DNA of 64,000 bases from UBA2589 sp038120095 (lineage in GTDB: Bacteria > Gemmatimonadota > Gemmatimonadetes > Longimicrobiales > Gaopeijiaceae), in contig JAYOKZ010000012.1 of NCBI GenBank assembly GCA_038120095.1, forward strand, positions 1-64,000, given 5' to 3'. Below are positions 8,920 to 17,807 of the stretch, piece by piece (position 1 is the first letter of the stretch; every line of letters begins with the position of its first letter). The position numbers and the translations under genes are program-made. The notes beneath the pieces were generated by a model. It was not told the origin of the DNA. It saw only the letters and a list, made by a program, of their open reading frames with translations, and did no database searches.

Positions 8920-9989
8920 CCGGCCTGTTTGTCGACGACGTTCTCCCATTCCTCCATCGGTCGACTCAGCAGGTAACGCTCGAGATTCCGCACGATCAAC
9001 CCCGTCTCCCGGACCCAGAACCCGCCTGTCACCGCAGAGACATGAGGAGTGATCATCACGTTCGATAAGCCCCAGAGAGGGCTCTCGGAATCCAGCGGTT
9101 CCCGGGTGAAGACGTCGAGGCCTGCCCCACGAATCCTGCCCTCCTCGAGGGCTTCGATCATCGCTCCTTCGTCGATGAGACGGCCCCGGGCGACATTCAC
9201 GACGATCGCTTCCGACTTCATTCGTCGAAACGCACTTCGGTCGATCATCCCTCGCGTCTCGGGAGTATCGGGTGCGGCCACCACAATGGCATCGCACTCC
9301 CGATAGACCGCATCGAGACCTGACTCGCCCCACACGATCTCGATCCTCGCCCCCAGTTCGCCACCCCCACTGACCGGCTGCAGGTTTGCCTCTCCGGATC
9401 GGGCGGGCATGCGCTTCACCGCGATCACCCGCGAGCCCAGGGAAGCGACCCGACGAGCCACCTCACGACCGATACCGCCGAACCCGATGATTCCGACGGT
9501 CATCGCCGACAGCTCTCGAAGAGGAGCACCCGCCACATAGAAGGGCGCCGTAGCCCACTCCGATCGGCGCTGTGACTCTGCTGCCAGGTCGAGCCCGCGC
9601 GTGAAGTGGAGTAGCATGGCGAGCACGGTCTCCGCCATCGGTGGGGCGTGGACACCCGCGGAGTTCGTGAAGACGACCGGGCTGTCGAGCATGGTCGGGG
9701 TCAAGGACGAACCGACACCAGAGGCACCCGAGTGCACCCAGCGCAGCTTCGGGCCTGCTCGCAGGAGCTCCTCAGGGATGCCGTATCCGAAATAGATTTC
9801 CGCATCCGAAACGAGGGACAGCACGTGACTGGACACCCGGGCTGCGCCATCTCCGGAACCGTCCGTTTCTTCCTCTACGACATCGAGAGCCCACGAGGCG
9901 GGGAGCGCATCGCGGATTTGCGCCGGTACCCACTCGGGCATCGCCCAGATGGGACGCCGGTCCATCATGTCGAGGACGGCTCGTGGCAT
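8913..9989 (-). CDS. D-isomer-specific 2-hydroxyacid dehydrogenase family protein
   Basis: The 358-aa protein has the Rossmann signature VGIIGFGGIGREVA and the catalytic-arginine region VNVARGRLIDEGAM. The TPHVSAVTGGFW block near the C-terminus contains the catalytic histidine. These place it in the NAD(P)-dependent D-2-hydroxyacid dehydrogenase family, which reduces 2-oxoacids such as glyoxylate, hydroxypyruvate or pyruvate. The substrate cannot be assigned from sequence alone; it lacks the ACT or regulatory domain of long 3-phosphoglycerate dehydrogenases, so a GhrA-like reductase is as likely as a SerA role. It lies 5 bases downstream of asnS on the same strand, which suggests co-transcription. 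Confidence 0.85.
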   Translation of the reverse strand: MPRAVLDMMDRRPIWAMPEWVPAQIRDALPASWALDVVEEETDGSGDGAARVSSHVLSLVSDAEIYFGYGIPEELLRAGPKLRWVHSGASGVGSSLTPTMLDSPVVFTNSAGVHAPPMAETVLAMLLHFTRGLDLAAESQRRSEWATAPFYVAGAPLRELSAMTVGIIGFGGIGREVARRVASLGSRVIAVKRMPARSGEANLQPVSGGGELGARIEIVWGESGLDAVYRECDAIVVAAPDTPETRGMIDRSAFRRMKSEAIVVNVARGRLIDEGAMIEALEEGRIRGAGLDVFTREPLDSESPLWGLSNVMITPHVSAVTGGFWVRETGLIVRNLERYLLSRPMEEWENVVDKQAGY

Positions 9990-9994
9990 GATGT

Positions 9995-11284
9995 CTAGGG
10001 GTAGAGCCGGTTCATCAGGCGTGGGAACGGAATCAGCTCACGGATGTGGTGCCGACCGGTAATCCACGCCACGGTCCGCTCCACGCCGAGACCGAAGCCG
10101 GAATGGGGAAACGTGCCGAAGCGGCGGAGATCCAGGTACCACGCGTACGCCTCCTGGGGCAGACCCTCTTCTCGTATGCGCATCTCAAGACGATCGAGAT
10201 CGTCCTCGCGCTGACTCCCCCCGATGATTTCGCCGTAACCCTCCGGCGCCAGCAGGTCGTCGCAAAGCACCGTCCGCGGGTCGTCGGGATTCTCCTTCAT
10301 GTAGAACGCTTTCGCCTCTTTGGGATAGTCGTGCACGAAAAGCGGGAGGTCATGCTCCTCCATGAGCAACGCTTCATCGCCCGCACCGAGATCGCGTCCC
10401 CACTCGATATCCGAGCCGAGTTCTCGCAGCCGCTCGACGGCCCGTGTGTAACTCATTCGTGGAAACGGTGCCTTGACGTGTTCAAGAAGGGTCGTGTCAC
10501 GCTCCAGGACCTTCAATTCTTCCTGGCATCGCTCCAGAGCCCGCTCGACGATGTACGAGACGAACTGCTCCTGGAGCTTCATGTTGGCATCGGAGTCCGC
10601 GAAGGCGACCTCGGGCTCCACCATCCAGAACTCCGTCAAATGCCGGCGGGTCTTGGACTTTTCAGCTCGAAAGGTCGGACCGAAACAGTAGACGCGCCGG
10701 AACGCGGGGCATGCGGCCTCGACGTAGAGCTGCCCGGTCTGCGCCATATAGGCCGACTCGCCGAAATAGTCCGTTTCGAAGAGGGTGCCCGCGTGCTCTC
10801 CGATCGCCCCCGTGAGGATCGGCGTGTCGATGCGGACGAAGTCGTTGTCGTACATGAAGTCGTGAATCGACTGTTCAACCTCCGCACGCACGCGAAGTCC
10901 AGCCCGCTGCATCGAGGAGCGGAGCCAGAGATGCCGATGGTCCAGGAGGAAGTCTACCCCATGCTCCTTCGGCTGGATCGGGTATTCGGCCGCTCCCGAC
11001 AGGAGTGCCAGCCCCGCAATGCCGAGTTCGTAGCCGCCCGGAGCCCGAGCGTCTTCCCGGACCTCCCCGGTCAGTGATACCAGAGACTCCTGAGTCAATG
11101 ATTGCTGAAGATCCCAGGTCGCCTCGTCCACGTCGGCCTTCAGCAGAACTCCCTGCAGGACACCCGTTCCGTCCCTGACGACGGTGAAGGCCACCTTTCC
11201 ATGTCCACGCGTCGCCTCGACCCAGCCACGGACCGTGACCTGTTCACCGACGTGTTTTCCGAGATGTCTGATTTCCGCCATCAT
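9995..11284 (-). CDS. asnS: Asparagine-tRNA ligase
   Basis: The 429-aa class II synthetase has an N-terminal OB-fold anticodon-binding domain (VTVRGWVEATRGHGKVAF). The catalytic core contains motif 2 (FRAEKSKTRRHLTEFWMVEPE) and motif 3 (GFGLGVERTVAWI). The HLTEFWMVEPE block is typical of AsnRS rather than AspRS, and the IRELIPFPR ending fits. It charges tRNA-Asn with asparagine. The compact length and the KSKTRRH wording of motif 2 resemble the archaeal-type AsnRS group more than the roughly 466-aa E. coli enzyme. A non-discriminating AspRS of the archaeal type is the alternative. The gene is 92 bases downstream of recG. Confidence 0.87.
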   Translation of the reverse strand: MMAEIRHLGKHVGEQVTVRGWVEATRGHGKVAFTVVRDGTGVLQGVLLKADVDEATWDLQQSLTQESLVSLTGEVREDARAPGGYELGIAGLALLSGAAEYPIQPKEHGVDFLLDHRHLWLRSSMQRAGLRVRAEVEQSIHDFMYDNDFVRIDTPILTGAIGEHAGTLFETDYFGESAYMAQTGQLYVEAACPAFRRVYCFGPTFRAEKSKTRRHLTEFWMVEPEVAFADSDANMKLQEQFVSYIVERALERCQEELKVLERDTTLLEHVKAPFPRMSYTRAVERLRELGSDIEWGRDLGAGDEALLMEEHDLPLFVHDYPKEAKAFYMKENPDDPRTVLCDDLLAPEGYGEIIGGSQREDDLDRLEMRIREEGLPQEAYAWYLDLRRFGTFPHSGFGLGVERTVAWITGRHHIRELIPFPRLMNRLYP

Positions 11285-11375
11285 CGCGTTGCTTCATGAG
11301 GTGAGGGGCGGCTCCCGGTCGACCCCCGGGTGCGCGGCAGGACAATGCACAGAATGCAAGGTGAGGGGAAGCGCT

Positions 11376-13487
11376 TCACCCCACTCCGTACATCGCGAGA
11401 CGATGCTGGTAGTGCGTGTGCAGGTGTTCCCGAATGCGATCGTGGTCCGGACGGGCAAGTTCGGGATCCGCGTCAACGAGCTCCCGAGCTTCGCGCTGAG
11501 CTTCGACGAGGAGGTCCTCATCGGCAAGAAGGTCGGCAAACCGAAGAGCCGGGTCGCGACCGTGCTGCTGACTACCGAAAAGATCACCCTGACCTCGAAT
11601 CCTGAGATCTGCCCGAGCCACCTCGAAACCATCATTGCTGTCCCGAAAGGCGCGGAGCCGCTCGAGCGCGTCCTCGCCCGGCTCCGCGATCAGAATGCAG
11701 TGACTCTCCGCCACTCCGCGGCCCACACGGCCCCGGAGCTGATGCAGCTGCGACAGGCCGAATCGCTCGGCGTGCTCAATGACCATCACGCTGGCGTTCG
11801 GCACGTCGATCCCTACCTCGATCACGGTGGTCGCGACGAGGATATCCAGGTCACCGTCCATGAACGCCCGCATGACTCGATCCTTTTCGTCTCCCCGAAG
11901 TTGGCCATGAAGAAGACCGACCCGCTCCTCGACGAACACGTCGCTCGACAACCGCTCAAATTCACGGCTCGCGGAGAGCAGATCCACCTTGTCGGACTCT
12001 TCGACCAGCGGGTACACCAGATATGCCTGGCGCCCGGCCGACACCTCCGAACGGACGAAGTCATACACGCCAGAACGACGGTCCGGGCTGCGTAACGCTG
12101 TTTTCACCGGCGTACGACCGGGAGGCACCTCGTCGAGGATGCTGAGATCCAGATCTCCATACAGCGCCATGGCGAGCGAGCGCGGTATCGGCGTCGCCGA
12201 CATCACGAGCATGTCCGGTGCGGCGGCATCGGACTCGAGGAGTGACATGCGCTGTTTGACGCCGAACCGATGCTGCTCGTCGATCACCACGAGGCCCAGC
12301 GAATCGAAGGTGACCGACTCCTGAATCAACGAGTGGGTGCCTACGATCATTCGTGCCGCGCCCGATCCGATCTCGTTGAGGGCTGCTCGTCGCTCGGAGG
12401 CACCCAGGGAGCCTGTCAGGAGGGTCACGCCAACCCCGAGCGGCTCCAGCATTCCAGCGATACTCCGAGCGTGCTGCTCCGCCAGAATTTCTGTCGGTGC
12501 CATCAGGCACGCCTGCCGCCCACCCTCGGCAGCCAGAAGCATCGCGAACACCGCCACCGCCGTTTTTCCGGCGCCCACATCTCCCTGAAGCATCCGATTC
12601 ATCCGCTGCGGGGACGCCATGTCCGCGTAAATCTCACGGAGCGCTCGGGCCTGGGCTCCAGTGAGTTCAAAGGGCAAGGACTCGTGAAGGGGTCGAATCA
12701 GTTCGTTGGACCGGCGGTGGGCAATGCCGGAGCGCTTGTTCAGCGTCACTCGACGAGCTCGAGCCTGAACGAGCTGAAGGAAGAAGAGTTCGTCGAAGGC
12801 AAGTCTCCGGCGCCCGCTCTCGGCCTCGTACACGGTCCCGGGTCGGTGGAGCGCGGTCAGGGCGTCCGCCAGCGAGATCAGTCCGTGCTTCGACCTCATG
12901 CGAGATGGCATCCACTCATCATCGTCCGCCCACGCAATCATATCCGGGAGATTCTTGTCGATGACCCCTCGAAGGACCCACTGCGGTACATCTTCCGAAG
13001 CCGGATAGGACACGAAGATCATTCCCGAACCCCGTTCGGCGCGAGGCACGCTGCTATCGTCCGACGAACGGGAACCTCGCTCGAGGACCGTGTGCTCACG
13101 CGGTTGCAGCTGCCTTCCGTGAAAGAACTTCACCTTGCCGGACACGAGGAGCACATCACCCTCACGAAGGGTCCGGTCCAACCACGGCTGCCCCGGCCAG
13201 GCTACGGTGATCATGCCCGAGTCGTCCTCGAGCACCGCCTGAAAGATTCGCAGGCCCCGTCGTGTGGGGATCACGCCCTTGCTGCGAACCCGTCCGATGG
13301 CCGTGACGTCCATCCCGACCTCCAGGCTACCGATGGGCTCCACCGTCGACGCGTCGTCGTAGCGACGCGGGACGTGGTAGAGAAGGTCCCGTGCCGTCGT
13401 GATACCCAGACGCGCGAACCCGTCAGCTCTCTTGGGACCAACCCCTTTCAGGAACTGGATCGGTCGATCGAGGTGGGAATAGGTCAC
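11376..13487 (-). CDS. recG: ATP-dependent DNA helicase RecG
   Basis: The 703-aa protein has the RecG wedge domain at the N-terminus, starting with LKGVGPKRADGFARLGI. It continues with an SF2 helicase core: Walker A GDVGAGKTAVA, the DEQHRFG box, SATPIPRSLAMALYG, and the QLRGRVGRG motif VI. RecG reverses stalled replication forks and processes branched DNA. Length and order match the family. The start is a GTG that overlaps the ftsY stop by 4 bases (GTGA), showing tight coupling of ftsY and recG. Confidence 0.95.
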   Translation of the reverse strand: MTYSHLDRPIQFLKGVGPKRADGFARLGITTARDLLYHVPRRYDDASTVEPIGSLEVGMDVTAIGRVRSKGVIPTRRGLRIFQAVLEDDSGMITVAWPGQPWLDRTLREGDVLLVSGKVKFFHGRQLQPREHTVLERGSRSSDDSSVPRAERGSGMIFVSYPASEDVPQWVLRGVIDKNLPDMIAWADDDEWMPSRMRSKHGLISLADALTALHRPGTVYEAESGRRRLAFDELFFLQLVQARARRVTLNKRSGIAHRRSNELIRPLHESLPFELTGAQARALREIYADMASPQRMNRMLQGDVGAGKTAVAVFAMLLAAEGGRQACLMAPTEILAEQHARSIAGMLEPLGVGVTLLTGSLGASERRAALNEIGSGAARMIVGTHSLIQESVTFDSLGLVVIDEQHRFGVKQRMSLLESDAAAPDMLVMSATPIPRSLAMALYGDLDLSILDEVPPGRTPVKTALRSPDRRSGVYDFVRSEVSAGRQAYLVYPLVEESDKVDLLSASREFERLSSDVFVEERVGLLHGQLRGDEKDRVMRAFMDGDLDILVATTVIEVGIDVPNASVMVIEHAERFGLSQLHQLRGRVGRGVAESHCILIAEPGEDALERLRAFRDSNDGFEVARADLRIRGQGDLFGSQQHGRDPALRFADLLADEDLLVEAQREARELVDADPELARPDHDRIREHLHTHYQHRLAMYGVG

Positions 13488-14404
13488 CCGAAAACGGCTT
13501 CGACGAAGGCATTCACGTCAAAGGACTCCAGATCATCGAGACCTTCTCCCGTTCCGATCAGCTTTACCGGGACACCGAACTCCTGTCTGAGGGCCACGAC
13601 GATCCCGCCTCGAGCTGTCGAGTCCATCTTCGAGAGGAGGATACCGGTCACGTCGACCGCTGCCGAGAATGCCTCGACCTGCCGGAGAGCATTCTGCCCG
13701 ACGGTCGCGTCGAGAACGAGCAGCGTCTCGTGAGGAGCACCGGCACTCCGCCGGCGCACCACGCGATCGATCTTGCTCAACTCCTCCATGAGCCCACGGT
13801 TGGTATGCAGGCGACCGGCTGTGTCAATCAGCAGAACGTCAACGCCCCGAGCCTCCGCGGCGTCTAGGGCATCGAACGCCACGGCCGCCGGGTCGCCACC
13901 CTGCTGGCCCCGGATGAAATGCGCACCAATACGATCTGCCCACATCTCGAGCTGAGCGACGGCCCCGGCCCGATACGTATCGGCTGCCGCGACCATGACA
14001 CTTTGACCTTCCTGCATCAGATGGTGGGCAAGCTTCGCGACCGACGTCGTCTTCCCGACACCATTCACCCCGACGATCAGGTAGACCGTGGGACCGAGAT
14101 CGGCAGCCTCGAGCTCGGCTTGCCCGCCGGAGTCGAGGATGCCTGCGACTTCCGCCCGCAGCGCGCTGACGAGCAGATCGGGATTGCGGGCCTTGCCTCT
14201 CCGCAGAACCTCCTCCGCCCGATCGGTGAGGCGCAGTGTGGCGGCCACGCCAAAGTCAGCGGCGAGGAGTCGCTCCTCGAGATCTTCGAGCGACGCGACA
14301 TCGATCCCTCCGGCCATCACGCGAACATCGGTCAGCGCCAGGTCGACCAGACGTTTCCAGAGGCCCTTCGATGCCTCCGGCTTCTTCCTCAGGAGCCTCG
14401 CCAT
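13484..14404 (-). CDS. ftsY: Signal recognition particle receptor FtsY
   Basis: The 306-aa SRP-type GTPase has the G1 motif GVNGVGKTTSVAKLA, the DTYRAGAVAQL block, DTAGRLHTN, and LSKMDSTARGG near the C-terminus. It docks SRP-ribosome complexes at the membrane during co-translational targeting. I start at the ATG at 14404; a GAGGGG ribosome site lies 9 bases upstream and overlaps the stop of the preceding gene. The upstream 17 codons of the open frame would overlap that gene. It has the short NG form, without the long acidic A domain seen in E. coli FtsY. Confidence 0.94.
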   Translation of the reverse strand: MARLLRKKPEASKGLWKRLVDLALTDVRVMAGGIDVASLEDLEERLLAADFGVAATLRLTDRAEEVLRRGKARNPDLLVSALRAEVAGILDSGGQAELEAADLGPTVYLIVGVNGVGKTTSVAKLAHHLMQEGQSVMVAAADTYRAGAVAQLEMWADRIGAHFIRGQQGGDPAAVAFDALDAAEARGVDVLLIDTAGRLHTNRGLMEELSKIDRVVRRRSAGAPHETLLVLDATVGQNALRQVEAFSAAVDVTGILLSKMDSTARGGIVVALRQEFGVPVKLIGTGEGLDDLESFDVNAFVEAVFG

Positions 14405-14417
14405 CCGCCGGGACCCC

Positions 14418-16361
14418 TCAGCGCAGCCCGCTGCGGCGGCGAACGATCCACTCACCGCACAGCAGCAGGATCAGCAGGGCATACGGCCACGGAGAGGTTC
14501 GCAGCGGCCGCCCACCCCCGTCCGACCACCCGAGCGCCGCTCCCCGCAGCGGCAACTCGGGCTCTTCCGGCGCCGGCAACAGTTCGAGTGAATTCCCGGC
14601 AACATCGAAACGTCCTGACGAAAGTGTATCTCCACCTTCGGTCAGCGTGGTGTAGTCGTATGTGCCCGGGGGCAGCGGGTTTATCGACGCGATCGGAGTG
14701 CCGGCCAAGGTCGTATCCACCGCGACTCCATCCCCGCTCTCGACCCGCACCCGCAGCGACGCGGAATCCCCCAGGGTCTGCCACGAGAGGCGTTCACCTC
14801 GAGCAAAGACCGACTTCGTCGGCCGAGGTTCCGTGGTGGCGGCCACCTCGTCAGCCAGCAGCCATCCGGAGATGCCCGACCAGATCCTCCGATAAGGCTC
14901 ACGCCCCTGATCCCGCATCGCCCAACGCCAGAACTCCGAGGCCAGTGCGACGGCCACACGCCCCTCCTGACGATCCAGCAGGCTGAAGGCACTCTCCGGG
15001 GAGCCCGCACCCCGCAGCTGAATCAGCAGCGGAGCGAGCGAGGACCGGGCTTCGGGGACCAGAACTCCCCCCAGAGGAGGCAGGCCCTGAAGTTCGACCC
15101 CTGCCAGAACCCCGGCGATGGGAGAGGTCGGGACGTCCGGCGACACATACCATTCGCCGGGTGCAGGCTCCTCCACACTCAGCCCCACAAGGGCAGCCCC
15201 GTCAGAGTCGACAGGAAGGATGAGTCGACGACCCGGGCGCGAAGCGATGGTCCGAATCCACTCATCCGTGTCACGCCCGAGGCCGTGCAGCACGAGCAGC
15301 GCGGCGTCCGCCGCCGCTCGGCGAACCGTAGCCGAGTCTACCGGTGTCCCTCGATCGGCCGCCGGCCCCAGCGTGACATAGCGGTCCGGACCGACCCGGA
15401 GATAGCCCGCGGCAGGAAGGCCGGTGACATCCCCGAGAACGGGAAGCAGGTATCGCGGCTCCCAATCGGGCAAAGCGGAGATCAGGACCAGGGCTCCCGA
15501 CCGGTAGCCGATGTTCGCGTAGGTAACCCCCTCGTCATCGCCCGGAAAGCCATCGAAGTCCCGGCCAACGACTCGCGCCGTGAAACGCGCTCGTCCTCTC
15601 GCCTCGACGGTCGGGAGTTCGACGCGCACGGTCGAGCGAAGACCGACCGCCGGCGCGGTCGTCTCGGCCCGGGCCACGACGCGCCCCTCCTCCAGAATCT
15701 CGATCGCGACCGACTCGGATGGCGTACCGCCGAAGATCTCCACCTCTGCAACCGGCCGCTCGTCGGGTCGCGGCACGTCGGAGACGTCGATTCCCGCAAT
15801 GCCTGCGTTCGAGGTGGCTCGTGACAGATCCTCAAATTCGACGGACAGGGGAAGATCCTCCAGGGCTGAACGGATCGCCACTCGATCGTTGAAGCGAAGA
15901 TCTGACAGGACTCGTGCCTCGCGTGCTCCCGACTCCGCAACCGCGCGAAGCACAGGCGCGAGTTCACTGAGGGACCCGTCGAACACGACCTCACCGTCCG
16001 GGATCGTGGGCGTCACGTTACCGTCCCCGAATCGAACGACCGTCCATCCCTCTGCGGCGAGTTCCGCGGCCCGCTCGACCGCCGAGTCCGACGGAGAGCG
16101 ACCATCATCCCCGATCGCGGTCATGCTCGCGGACACGTCCAGCAGGACCCACCGCCCGCCACCCTTCGAGGCCTCGCCGACGGGGATTCGCGGATCAAAC
16201 AGAAGCATGAGCAGGAGAACGAGGGTGACGGACCGAGCCACCGCGAGCCAGCGCCCGGCCGGCACGCTGAGTTCAACGCGCAGGTAGATCCAGAATGCAT
16301 AGGCGGTCAGCACCCCACCGAGCGTCAGGAGGAGCAGAACGCGGATCAGAGGAGACCCCAC
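14418..16361 (-). CDS. VWA-like membrane protein of unknown function
   Basis: The 647-aa product has two N-terminal membrane helices, then the segment WVLLDVSASM, a DxSxS MIDAS-like metal site characteristic of von Willebrand A domains. A long mostly-beta periplasmic region follows, and a single C-terminal helix ending in Arg residues. The layout recalls the BatA/BatB and membrane VWA families of Bacteroidota and Gemmatimonadota, but an AAA MoxR partner gene is not nearby. The start is a GTG, 8 bases after the M23 peptidase gene, and the stop is 13 bases before ftsY, so it belongs to the M23-VWA-ftsY-recG run. A role in envelope assembly is a guess from context. Confidence 0.55.
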   Translation of the reverse strand: MGSPLIRVLLLLTLGGVLTAYAFWIYLRVELSVPAGRWLAVARSVTLVLLLMLLFDPRIPVGEASKGGGRWVLLDVSASMTAIGDDGRSPSDSAVERAAELAAEGWTVVRFGDGNVTPTIPDGEVVFDGSLSELAPVLRAVAESGAREARVLSDLRFNDRVAIRSALEDLPLSVEFEDLSRATSNAGIAGIDVSDVPRPDERPVAEVEIFGGTPSESVAIEILEEGRVVARAETTAPAVGLRSTVRVELPTVEARGRARFTARVVGRDFDGFPGDDEGVTYANIGYRSGALVLISALPDWEPRYLLPVLGDVTGLPAAGYLRVGPDRYVTLGPAADRGTPVDSATVRRAAADAALLVLHGLGRDTDEWIRTIASRPGRRLILPVDSDGAALVGLSVEEPAPGEWYVSPDVPTSPIAGVLAGVELQGLPPLGGVLVPEARSSLAPLLIQLRGAGSPESAFSLLDRQEGRVAVALASEFWRWAMRDQGREPYRRIWSGISGWLLADEVAATTEPRPTKSVFARGERLSWQTLGDSASLRVRVESGDGVAVDTTLAGTPIASINPLPPGTYDYTTLTEGGDTLSSGRFDVAGNSLELLPAPEEPELPLRGAALGWSDGGGRPLRTSPWPYALLILLLCGEWIVRRRSGLR

Positions 16362-16369
16362 GGTTGTGC

Positions 16370-17677
16370 CTACGCTCCTCCGCCCTGCTCCGCCCCGTCC
16401 GGCGACCGGTCCTGGCCGTCCTGAGTCGAGAACGTGCGGACCGGGCCCAGCCGGGGGATCGTCTCGAGCAGGTCGTAACGTCCCGTCATTTCAGCCCGCC
16501 AGCGCACCATGTCGTCGGCGGGCACCGGATCCCCAGCAGGCAGATCCACGGAAAGCGGATCGAACTGACGGCCGTTCTGAAGCATCTCGTAATGCAGGTG
16601 CGGCCCGGTCGCCAGACCGCTCATTCCGACGAACCCGATGACATCACTCTGGCGGACCCGCGTGCCGAGACGCACCTCACTCCTGAAACGAGACAGATGG
16701 GCATAGCGGGTGACCCATCCGTTCGGGTGACGGATTTCGACCGTGTTGCCGAAGCTCCCCTTCGGGCCGCGATGGATCACGACCCCGTCAGACGTCGCCA
16801 TGATGGGCGTGCCGGTGTCAGCGGCGTAGTCGATCCCGCGATGGGCACGGATAGTATTGAGGACGGGGTGCCTCCGGCCGCTGGAGAAGCGCCCGGAGAT
16901 CCGTCGGTACGAGAGCGGCTTCAGAAGAAAGGCGCGTCGAACCGATTCTCCCTCCAGGTCGAAGTACGAACCTCGTCCATCGCCGTTCGGATCGAAATAG
17001 ATCGCGTGGTACGGTGTGCCACTGTTCACGAATTCGGCCGCCAGAAGTTTCCCGGCCCGCATCGAACCATCCGGGCGCACCTCTCGCTCGAACGCGAAGC
17101 GGTAGCGGTCCCCGGGACGTATCTGCCGTGAAAAGTCCATCTGCCACTGAAACACGTTGTCCAGGTGGTCGATCAGGAGGTTGCGGTCTTCGAAGGTCAG
17201 GGTGGCGAGTTCATCGTTTTCGACCACCGATCCCCAGAACGTCTGGCTGATTTCCCCTGTGGCGTAGATCGTGTCCACAAAGATGGGGGTCTGAATCAGG
17301 TGTGACGCCCAACCCACCATGGTCCGGTCCAGCCGGACCGTCTGATCCCTGTTTACCGCGACGTCGACTCCTCTGAGCTCATCCGAGGCCGGGAGGTAAC
17401 GAAGCGTGATTTCGGCCCGCTCCCTGAGGCGTCGCGGGTCGGCGTGCTCCTGAAAGGCAAGGAGAAGCGCCGCCTGCTCGTTCGCATCGATGGCACCGTA
17501 GAGAAGTGCCCCGAACGTTTCACCCCGGCCCAGGGTGTGGATCTCCACACGCTCGGCGGGCGGAACCCAGACGGTGGCGAGAGAGCCAACTTCCGGTGCC
17601 TGACGAGTACACGCGGAGGCCGCGAGCAGCGCCAAGGCGATACTCACCGCTCCGGTCATAGTCTTGATGTCCCGCAT
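16370..17677 (-). CDS. M23-family murein endopeptidase lipoprotein
   Basis: This 435-aa protein begins with a signal sequence ending in LAASAC, a lipobox. A LysM/OapA-like beta region follows, then an M23 domain with HRGIDYAADTGTPI (the first zinc ligands H and D) and GPHLHYE (the HxH motif). LytM-type M23 enzymes with this layout cut peptide cross-links in peptidoglycan and are needed for growth or cell separation. I prefer the ATG at 17677, which has AGGAGG 8 bases upstream; the ATG at 17683 is too close to that site. It is the first gene after the dcw cluster, separated from ftsZ by 130 bases containing a hairpin. Confidence 0.9.
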   Translation of the reverse strand: MRDIKTMTGAVSIALALLAASACTRQAPEVGSLATVWVPPAERVEIHTLGRGETFGALLYGAIDANEQAALLLAFQEHADPRRLRERAEITLRYLPASDELRGVDVAVNRDQTVRLDRTMVGWASHLIQTPIFVDTIYATGEISQTFWGSVVENDELATLTFEDRNLLIDHLDNVFQWQMDFSRQIRPGDRYRFAFEREVRPDGSMRAGKLLAAEFVNSGTPYHAIYFDPNGDGRGSYFDLEGESVRRAFLLKPLSYRRISGRFSSGRRHPVLNTIRAHRGIDYAADTGTPIMATSDGVVIHRGPKGSFGNTVEIRHPNGWVTRYAHLSRFRSEVRLGTRVRQSDVIGFVGMSGLATGPHLHYEMLQNGRQFDPLSVDLPAGDPVPADDMVRWRAEMTGRYDLLETIPRLGPVRTFSTQDGQDRSPDGAEQGGGA

Positions 17678-17745
17678 CACCATCGCCTCCTGAGATCGAC
17701 CCTGCCATCCCGAAACCGTCCCGAGGGGGCCGGACGGTCGACTGC

Positions 17746-17765
17746 CCGGCGGACGTCTCCGCCGG
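17746..17765. terminator. Hairpin between ftsZ and the M23 peptidase gene
   Basis: An 8-bp perfect inverted repeat (CCGGCGGA / TCCGCCGG) with a 4-base loop lies about 45 bases beyond the ftsZ stop. No T-run follows on either strand, so it is not a classical intrinsic terminator. It could mark the 3' end of the dcw transcript, slow read-through, or stabilise the mRNA. Confidence 0.4.
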
Positions 17766-17807
17766 ACAGTCCATCGCCAAACGACGAACCGGAGCTAGGG
17801 ATCCGGC

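Noticed and set aside
12270..13733. A 487-codon plus-strand frame
   Set aside because: It lies antisense to recG and ftsY, whose motifs are clear; the peptide has no recognisable domain.
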